From assembly GCA_942486035.1 (NCBI GenBank), contig CALNXK010000165.1:124001-188000 (forward strand): 64,000 nt of DNA, read 5' to 3'. The stretch comes from Porites lobata (lineage: Eukaryota; Cnidaria; Anthozoa; Scleractinia; Poritidae). Below are positions 58,601-64,000 of this stretch, in pieces (position 1 is the first letter of the stretch; each line of letters opens with the position of its first letter). The notes beneath the pieces were generated by a model that saw only the letters and a list, made by a program, of their open reading frames with translations, was not told the origin of the DNA and searched no databases. Both the position numbers and the translations under genes were made by a program.

Positions 58601-61600
58601 TTATACAATGTAGTCACAAGCGCTTGCAAGATTCATTCAAAAGATCTACAGCACCATGTTTCTACTGATCTTCCTGATTACCAATGACCTCAAAAAACAA
58701 AACGTGTACTGGCAAGTAAGAATTAATATCACTATGAACCTCTTATGTACACTGCATGGGAAAAATGGCAACCAGAGCTTGATGACTTGGAATTGCAAAC
58801 GCCATGTTATCAGAGCCTCAAAAACATGGCTTCACATGAGCAAACAAGGATAAAACGATGGTGCTGAAGATCAACAACAACAAGAAGCAACTTTATTGAC
58901 CGCAAAAAAAATACATAAATACGCTCACACTAACTACATTGAGCAAAGGCTATTTGAAGCAGGCAGTGTGGGGACGCTACAAACTGTTACGTTTTATTTT
59001 ATGTGGCAGAAACCAGGCCTTTGACAGGCCTTTGGAGTCCTGTGGTACATAATGTGTATGAATGCTACCTTGTCACCCATTTACCTTTTCACCGAATACC
59101 TACCTTATTGTCTTTTGTATAAGTATTAACAAAAACAAAAAACAAAATAATAAAGGACATTAAACCTACTCATACCTCTGGTACATCTTCATTCTTCTTT
59201 GACCTTTTCCTGATACCAAGATTATATCAAAAAAAAGTAAAATTAAAAAAATGTTGAAAGATCAGAGAAGTCATATCATGCTAACATATTTCACTTTTTC
59301 TATTCCTAGCTTGCCTCCTTCTTTTTTCAGTTTAGCAGTTCTTTGATTTGAGTTTATTTTTGCAGTAACTAACTTACTAACAGAGATAATGTTCATCTTT
59401 TTGCATAGATTAAAGAAGATTTCACATCCCACACCAGCCACAGCTAATGAGTAAAGCTTACTACAGAATGCTTTTTTTTTCAGTCATGTTCTTTCTAACA
59501 CAACCTTTAGACCTAATGGTTTACAGTCACTTCGTTCCATAGTCAGATTGTTCCAAACTAGATTGTTCCATTTTATAGTCAGATTGTTTCACAGTTTCAG
59601 TGTAAAAGTCTATGTGAAGCACGCTTTTTTTGGCTTTTTGGGTTTAAAAGACTGAAACAGGTATACACACAAGTAGTGCCCTTGTTTCTGCTTGTGGCTT
59701 AAAGAATCATGAAAAGTTCTGACTTTTTTGTGAAATAATCTGACCATTTTAAAGCAGAACAATCTGGCTTGGAATGAAGTGACTGTTCTAAGTACCCGTA
59801 TATAATACAGGGTCACCTTTTTAGGTGACTTTGACTGACAAGCTATTCAGTCGCTACTGACAAGCTATTCAGTCGCTACTGCACCAATATTGGACCTGTA
59901 TAAAAGGTTTCACCAGGGCTTGAAATAATGGCTGGTTAACGGACAATTTCCGGGCTGATTGGGGAGGTGACCGATCAACCTTTCGTCTTGCAGGTCATGT
60001 TGACCAGTCTCATTTGATCGTATTAAAAATGAAATAAATTAAAATTTCCACGCCGTTCAGTTGTTATCAGTATGTAGCGAGTCCCTGTGTATTGCTGAAC
60101 TTTGATCTGAAATTCTGGGCCAAATACAACTAGAACAGTTGTTTACAATTCGCGCATTGAAACAGACATTGGGGTTCACAAACTTCCAGTCACCAAAAAT
60201 TAAAAATATTTTTACTTTTATTGGTTAATTTTCTCAATGGACACAAATTTTCTTCCCAGATAATGGGGAGTAACATGGATTACTGAAGGAGTTTTAGAAT
60301 CAAAATTTCACACCATGATCGTACAACTGTACACCGAAAACATTATATATTTGGAGGTGCCGGGCAAATTTAATGTGTAAGTTAATTTACTTTTATTGTT
60401 GACGATGAGTGGTTTAAAGTGCTTTAAATTCTAAGCAATGACCTTTTTGGAAATGTATAACACCAGTTTTAGTTCATCGGCCCCTGTTTTAAGAGTTATT
60501 TATCTTAAGTTTGACCAGCCAGAAACGATATGTGATGGAGCCAAGATGAATTTGGCCGGGCATCATGTCCGGGGACTCTCCGGAAATTTTTGCGAGCCCT
60601 GTTCACAGTCATATTTTGCCATTTTGAAAGTGTGGGAACAAGCGGATCCACATCCAGTCGGTCACATTTTTCATATTAAATATATTTTTAAAAATAAAAA
60701 CACCTTCCAAGTTAAAATCTGACAATTATGCCATCTGAATGACTTGGAAACCCAGGAAAGGGGACTTTAAGGAGTAAAAATCCAAATAATTTCTTGGGGG
60801 GGCCAGCCCCCGGACCCCGCTAAAAGCTCGCGCCTTTGGCGCTCGTTTAGGAAATCGGTCAGTATTTATCCTAGATCCGCGCCTGACATGATGTCACATA
60901 ACATCATAAAAATCTGATCAGTATCTTTCTAAAACATCCATGGCTTGAAAGATATAGGTAGCTGGTAAAAGAATTACTTAACAAATTTGAGCAGTGTAAA
61001 AAAATAAAACCTTCAGTGGGAAGCTTACGAAATTTTTTTCCCTACATGCATTTCTCTCACGTTTGTGGAAAAAACTTTCATACAGACAAGCTAAGTGTAT
61101 GAATGTTTTTTATCAGGGTTAGTTGACATCAAATTCCCATATAATTCTCCGCTATGTTTGCTCTACTTTCAAAGTGTCAGCCACTACCATGAACCCTTCT
61201 ATTCTGTAATGCACGTTTGCTGATAAACAGCTAACCCTAGAGAGTGGGTACATATACCTGCCAACTTTTTCTGAGATGTAGGCGTGAGATTTTTATCCTG
61301 GGAGTGCTGGGATTTTTGAAAACGACGCAATCATTTCCGAAGACGTCCGAAGTCTGCCAAAGACGTCCGAAGTCTGCCGAAGGCGAAGTTATCGAGAAAA
61401 CGCTTATCCACAAAATCAGAGATCGTGAGGTTACACATGGTTTTCGTTCGTTACATGGGTCTGAGTTTTTTGGAAATTGTGTCCAGCAAGACGACAACAA
61501 CTCACATTTTCAATCAGGCGTGAGAAATTGGTCCGCAGGCGTGAGCGGGCGTGAGATCGAAGTTTTCAACCCGCAGGCGTGAGACTCACGCCTAAGGCGT

Positions 61601-61825
61601 GAGAGTTGGCAGGTATAGGTACACAGTGAGGTTGGAGTCTAACCTGACTGTTTAAAAGTGAATTTCACATAACAGAACCGCACGCATTAAGTTATTTTAG
61701 GATCTGCGGAAAATTTTTACTCCGCAAACTTTTTATCTACCGATTACAATAGCGCAAGGGCTTGTCAGCATAGAAAATTATAAACTTTTCAAAGGTTACC
61801 TCACTGATCTTGTCGCGGACGCCAT
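49687..61825 (-). CDS. DSN1: Kinetochore protein DSN1 (MIS12 complex), 11 exons, about 282 aa
   Basis: Exons in order: 61825-61800, 59209-59176, 58419-58363, 58253-58136, 57490-57417, 57102-57030, 55715-55628, 53998-53930, 51876-51805, 50735-50594 and 49782-49687. All phases agree (849 nt with stop). DSN1 is a subunit of the MIS12 complex, which links centromeric CENP-C to the outer kinetochore. The sequence shows a basic segment NRRSSFAQGRKKRKSL, like the Aurora B target region of DSN1, then ELYKEIPIDLPPEARLRKL, which matches the conserved DSN1 core (I..DLPE..R). Helical coiled-coil exons follow, including TENKKWDTLLSFRQEQVAKK. It is shorter than human DSN1 (I recall 356 aa). The last codons (KTFCK, stop at 49687) overlap a good GTAAGT donor, so a further exon may exist. 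Confidence 0.72.
49998..50104. mobile_element. MITE with AGCCTGCG..AGCAGGCGC ends
   Basis: GCCTGCGTAGCAGGCGC at the left is mirrored by GCGCCTGCCACGCAG at the right. 107 bp, inside the last DSN1 intron. Confidence 0.55.
50193..50528. mobile_element. 336-bp MITE with inverted repeats of about 55 bp
   Basis: The left TTTACCGTTATGGCGGCCAT and the AGATTTAAGGAGTATTATGG segment are mirrored at the right by CATAATACTCCTTAAATCTA and ATGGCCGCCGTATCGGTAAA. The interior has GCGCGCTTTTCGGGC and GGCCCGAAAAGCGCGC, a second pairing. Confidence 0.75.
50882..50990. repeat. Tandem duplication of a 50-51-bp unit with CACGTG palindromes
   Basis: CCAATCAGA starts units at 50882, 50932 and 50983 (partial). Each full unit has GCGAACGATG and a TTTCACACGTGAAA-like palindrome, followed by ATGATACGT. 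Confidence 0.7.
51532..51695. mobile_element. MITE family 4 copy a
   Basis: Arms: GGAAAGTGCTTTGTACGGTA and ATTTACGCACTCGTTG at the left; CAACAACTCGTGCGTAAAT and ACGCCAGCACTTTCC at the right. The loop has a TCGTTCGCTGCGCTCACTCG segment. A second copy is at 54031-54184. Confidence 0.7.
53320..53527 (-). mobile_element. tRNA-derived SINE, minus orientation, in DSN1 intron
   Basis: Read on the minus strand from 53527, the head has an A-box-like TAGCTCCGTCTGTAGAGG and a B-box-like GGTTCGATTTCC separated by a tRNA-like anticodon region (CTTGACTGCAGAGC). An unrelated body of about 130 bp with GGGTCTTAAAATTATTGAG follows. This is the layout of a tRNA-derived SINE. It is not a functional tRNA gene, because the acceptor stem does not close. 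Confidence 0.6.
53574..53680. mobile_element. 107-bp palindromic MITE
   Basis: GTCTCCTACCCAGCCGTTTTTT on the left (two blocks, GTCTCCTACCCAG and CCGTTTTTT) is mirrored by AAAAAACGTCTGGGTAGG and AGTAGGAGAC at the right. Confidence 0.6.
53690..53896. mobile_element. MITE family 3 copy b
   Basis: It ends CGGGTCTTAAAGGGTTAA and contains AGGAGAAAATTGATTTTTAC, the reverse complement of blocks in the copy at 42611-42810. It abuts DSN1 exon 8 on its low-coordinate side. Confidence 0.5.
54031..54184. mobile_element. MITE family 4 copy b
   Basis: It shares GATTTCTGATACAAAAACAA, CGAGTGCATAAATACCATAC and GCACTTTCC with copy a, plus a flank ATATACATACTGAGA that is inverted relative to copy a. It is more diverged in the left arm. 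Confidence 0.65.
54662..55578. mobile_element. G/C-ended element carrying a nested insertion, DSN1 intron 7
   Basis: The left end is CCTGGGGGGG followed by AAGGGGAGGCTC. The right end is GAGCCTCCCTG, TAGGGGGTACCCC and CGCCCCCTGG. Without the nested 477-bp insert it is about 435 bp. Confidence 0.65.
54784..55260. mobile_element. 477-bp nested element, CAGGGTTC termini, 5-bp target duplication
   Basis: It starts CAGGGTTCATAC and ends GTGCGAACCCTG, with GTATA directly repeated on both sides (54779-54783 and 55261-55265). Both flanks inside carry short tandem TTTTCAAGGAC units (54810-54843 and 55147-55245). Confidence 0.7.
55740..56578. mobile_element. 839-bp element with CCGTAAAAACTCGTGTATAA termini
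   Basis: The inverted termini (CCGTAAAAACTCGTGTATAA, then GCCGCAC) are about 27 bp long and essentially perfect. TA borders both ends. An extra internal GTGCGGCTTAT copy lies near each end. The interior has no convincing coding frame. TA duplications fit a Tc1/mariner or pogo-type non-autonomous element. Confidence 0.75.
57417..57490 (-). CDS. DSN1: DSN1 exon 5: conserved DSN1 core
   Basis: The acceptor TTCTTATCCCAG is followed by AG CTG TAC, giving ELYKEIPIDLPPEARLRKLF and EACLK, then AAG|GTAAGA. This is the segment that best matches DSN1 from other eukaryotes. Confidence 0.68.
58136..58253 (-). CDS. DSN1: DSN1 exon 4: Aurora-B-type basic motif
   Basis: This 118-nt exon encodes NRRSSFAQGRKKRKSLLFSS. 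Paired R-R/K-x-S sites in this position are the phosphorylation switch that regulates CENP-C binding in known DSN1 proteins; transfer to this protein is by inference. Confidence 0.65.
59523..59786. mobile_element. 264-bp MITE in DSN1 intron 1
   Basis: ACAGTCACTTCGTTCC at the left is mirrored by GGAATGAAGTGACTGT at the right. TCAGATTGTTCCA/AGAACAATCTGG-type motifs extend the pairing. Confidence 0.65.
59834..59881. repeat. Tandem duplication of a 22-bp unit
   Basis: ACTGACAAGCTATTCAGTCG followed by CT occurs twice back to back with no mismatch and begins a third time. Confidence 0.85.
59914..60601. mobile_element. 688-bp element with CAGGGCT termini, 5-bp target duplication
   Basis: It starts CAGGGCTTGAAATAA and ends TTTTTGCGAGCCCTG. 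TTCAC is repeated on both sides (59909-59913 and 60602-60606). There is no supported coding capacity. Confidence 0.6.
61253..61617. mobile_element. MITE family 1 copy b
   Basis: It has the same ends as 3436-3588 (TATACCTGCCAAC and GAGTTGGCAGGTATA) but is longer. It includes two GACGTCCGAAGTCTGCC units near 61343 and 61363, and several GGCGTGAGA motifs near the right end. Confidence 0.7.
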
Positions 61826-61840
61826 CTTGAATTTAGCGCG
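61800..61840 (-). promoter_or_regulatory. DSN1 start with YY1-like site
   Basis: The DSN1 start codon lies within CAAGATGGCGTCC, which matches the YY1 motif AAGATGGC often found at start codons of animal housekeeping genes. About 300 bp separate it from the divergent plus-strand first exon, suggesting a shared bidirectional promoter. Confidence 0.4.
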
Positions 61841-62142
61841 CAAGAAGAAACGATGTCTTTGCGCATGTTTGTCAATTTCCGCTGAAAGGGACTAGGTCGG
61901 GCCTAGTTTCCGGGTCGTATGACATAGAAAAAGGAAGGAAGAGGGGAGAAAATTTGTAATGTTAAGCTCGTTTGATTATGTTTCTTGTGAATTTGTTGAG
62001 CTTAAAATGTGATGGAATATATTAACTTGATTCGGTGAGAGTTCTGATATATTTACACTGGAGGTTTGCGTCGATTATTTGGTTAAATAATGGCGTTTGT
62101 GGGTGGACATCTGAAACCCAAGGCTTATTGGTAAGCCATGCA

Positions 62143-62254
62143 ATGGGTCAACAGCAAGTAAAAGCTTTTGCGGAACGAGGAAGGTCTGGCAAAAATAGCA
62201 AGTCGTTGATAAAGAATAAAGATGCTGAAAAATCCGAGTTACAGGCTTCTTCAG
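62143..62254 (+). CDS. First exon of a plus-strand gene, MGQQ start (partial)
   Basis: The ATG at 62143 opens MGQQQVKAFAERGRSGKNSK, and the exon ends with a good donor (TCAG|GTAAGC) after 37 codons plus one base. The N-terminal MGQQ is a possible N-myristoylation signal and recalls the 1b-type first exon of Abl-family kinases (also basic, also beginning MGQQ), but with no kinase, SH3 or SH2 sequence in the window this is only a suggestion. The rest of the gene lies beyond 64000. Confidence 0.4.
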
Positions 62255-64000
62255 GTAAGCCAATGCCAAGCACTGAAATGCTAAACTCCACCTTTTTGAA
62301 TCGGTTCAAGTTGATATCTTAGGGTTTAATGCAAACCACACAAACTCAGTGGCTTTTCTGCACGAGACTTTTAGTAGTTTGGTAGTGGTATGCGGTAAGA
62401 TATTTTCTGTTTGCTTTTGAGATGGGTTGAAGCAGATCATTTTGGTCACATCAGTATATTTAAACAGAGGTTCATATCCTCTGAATTCATAGAAACAATC
62501 GGGTGAAGCTCTTTCAATAGCTAGCGAGATAAAACCTGGACGTCCGCCATTTTAATATCATCGTCATATATCATTGGCCAAAAAATATTCGCCCAGTGTT
62601 AACTCTTCCATTCGAAAGAGGATGAACTTAGAGAAATGTTTTATAAATCGTGATATGGTTATGCGAATTCGTAAAATTTCCTGTTCAAACTTAACAGAGC
62701 GCGCGTAATTAGTGGTAGCGTAATTGATGATTCCTTGAAGTTTGGTCAGCAAAGTTAACAACCAAACAAGCATGATCTAGGCTGATCAAAAAGCTAAAAG
62801 TCACACATTTTGCCGGTTTTGACTTATTACGTATTCTCCTTAGCGATTCCAGTATGTCTGGAACTAGTTGCTTAATCTTGAAGCTCTAAGTCAATGACCC
62901 TCTTGTCAAACATTATCTATGCTTTCATTAAACTTATGAGTCAATTGAACGTCATATTGTTGTTGTACTTGTATATTGTACATATCATATACAGGTTCGA
63001 ATCAGAAATGTTTATTTTGACTGTCCAAGGTTTGTCAACACTAAAACATTCTTTTTAAAGTTAGGAAATCTTGGAGTAACATGTTGAAGGACTAAACACA
63101 TTATCTTCAGATAATAATTATCTTTTAGTAATATTGTTATCCTCATGTTTCCATCTTGAAACCTTGATGTGTGTGTGTTGATGTATATGTAATTGTCTGG
63201 TGCAGTTTGGTTTTGGGATTTTCCCATGCCATTTCTTTGTGTCAGGTTGCTGTTAGTATTTCAGATCAGTTCTAGAGAATACCTTACAAAAATTCAAAAC
63301 ACATCATCAATACAATTAGTCCGTAGAACAGGAAAAAAACTCCAAATGTAGATACGTGATGCTGTTTTGGTACTTTTCATTGTTCAAAGTACCGGTATAT
63401 GCAAATTCCTTGTCTGAACTATTTTATCTCTTGGAAACTAAATTCCATTAGATTTTTTTACTTCACGTTTTTTTTCACGGAATGTTATAATAGTTACCTA
63501 CCATTCGTACATAGTTAGATGCTGGCAACTTATTTACTTTTTTGAAGTTAGAGGGAGATTCTTATTTGAAGGCCTGTGGGAAGAGGCTCAGAGCAACTAT
63601 AGAATACAGGGCCAGGGCCACAGTGTAAGGTCTTACAGTCAAACCAGGTCAAGCGTTCCCGTCACTAACGAACTAATGAATTTATTCACGGAAAAATGAT
63701 TTCGTTTGTTGATATTCCATTCTGTTTGAGTTCAATTTTCTGATTCCATAATGAATGTTGTCATTTTTTTGAAAAATTCCTTTTTGACCTCACAATTTTG
63801 TTTTTTCTTTTTTTTTTTTTCCTAAAGAGTTCAAACCCAAACCTGTTACAACGCCAGTTTGCTGCCTGCAAAAAGATATAGAAAAAAAAAAACTGGGTTT
63901 AAAGGGCTTGATTTATCATGGAAGGTGCTTTTGCGGTCTGTCTATTCTAGCTGTTATTTTGATTAAAGGCAATGAAACTCTATCAAATACTTGAACAAAA
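62255..64000. other. Intronic sequence, no further exon recognised
   Basis: This is presumably the first intron of the MGQQ gene. I see no splice-bounded coding frame or clear inverted-repeat element before the window ends. Poly-T/A tracts occur near 63806 and 63883. Confidence 0.4.

Noticed and set aside
60438..60722. Plus-strand frame of 94 codons
   Set aside because: It overlaps the right end of the CAGGGCT element and has no family features.
62991..63005. Isolated B-box-like GGTTCGAATC
   Set aside because: No A-box or tRNA fold is nearby.

Overview
This window is animal nuclear DNA: AT-rich, with intron-split genes, GT-AG splice sites and very many short inverted-repeat elements (MITEs). 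No bacterial-style operons are visible. The gene set (LRRIQ3, a QSOX sulfhydryl oxidase, the kinetochore subunit DSN1) and repeat types that I recall from coral genomes suggest an anthozoan cnidarian, probably a stony coral. The species is an inference and was not tested by any search.

Layout. 0-5.5 kb: LRRIQ3 on the minus strand, four coding exons with matching phases, and a reading-frame problem at the N-terminus. 5.6-7.2 kb: MITEs. 7.27-8.61 kb: minus-strand coiled-coil gene with tandem 53-residue repeats, followed by an orphan exon at 9.2-9.5 kb. 9.8-12.6 kb: inverted-repeat elements and a decayed copy of the next gene. 12.7-14.7 kb: a two-exon minus-strand gene encoding four copies of a roughly 115-residue module with a KLKGxPW-type core. 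15-18.4 kb: an 850-bp foldback element with a nested insertion, and a decayed pogo/Tigger-like transposon with TA duplications. 20.4-21.7 kb: an intronless minus-strand gene, possibly with an RRM-like C-terminal region, lying between two copies of one MITE. 23.4-30.1 kb: the most striking structure, a 6.67-kb element bounded by TTAA with 321-bp terminal inverted repeats, two sub-terminal fields of short palindromes, a second 509-bp-arm palindrome and a damaged multi-exon cargo gene.

30.66-44.45 kb: a complete plus-strand QSOX gene of eleven exons (629 residues): signal peptide, thioredoxin CGHC, ERV/ALR domain with CDYC and CEEC, and a C-terminal membrane segment. Its introns hold a LINE remnant and many MITEs. 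46-49 kb: MITEs, a possible extra exon and a TATA/CRE-like promoter. 49.7-61.8 kb: DSN1 on the minus strand, eleven coding exons with all phases agreeing; its introns carry a tRNA-derived SINE and nested DNA elements. 62.14 kb: a divergent plus-strand first exon (MGQQ start) whose gene runs off the window.

The genes do not form a pathway. They are unrelated housekeeping, cilium/axoneme-type, secretory and kinetochore genes separated by a dense layer of non-autonomous DNA transposons, many with target-site duplications visible by eye.
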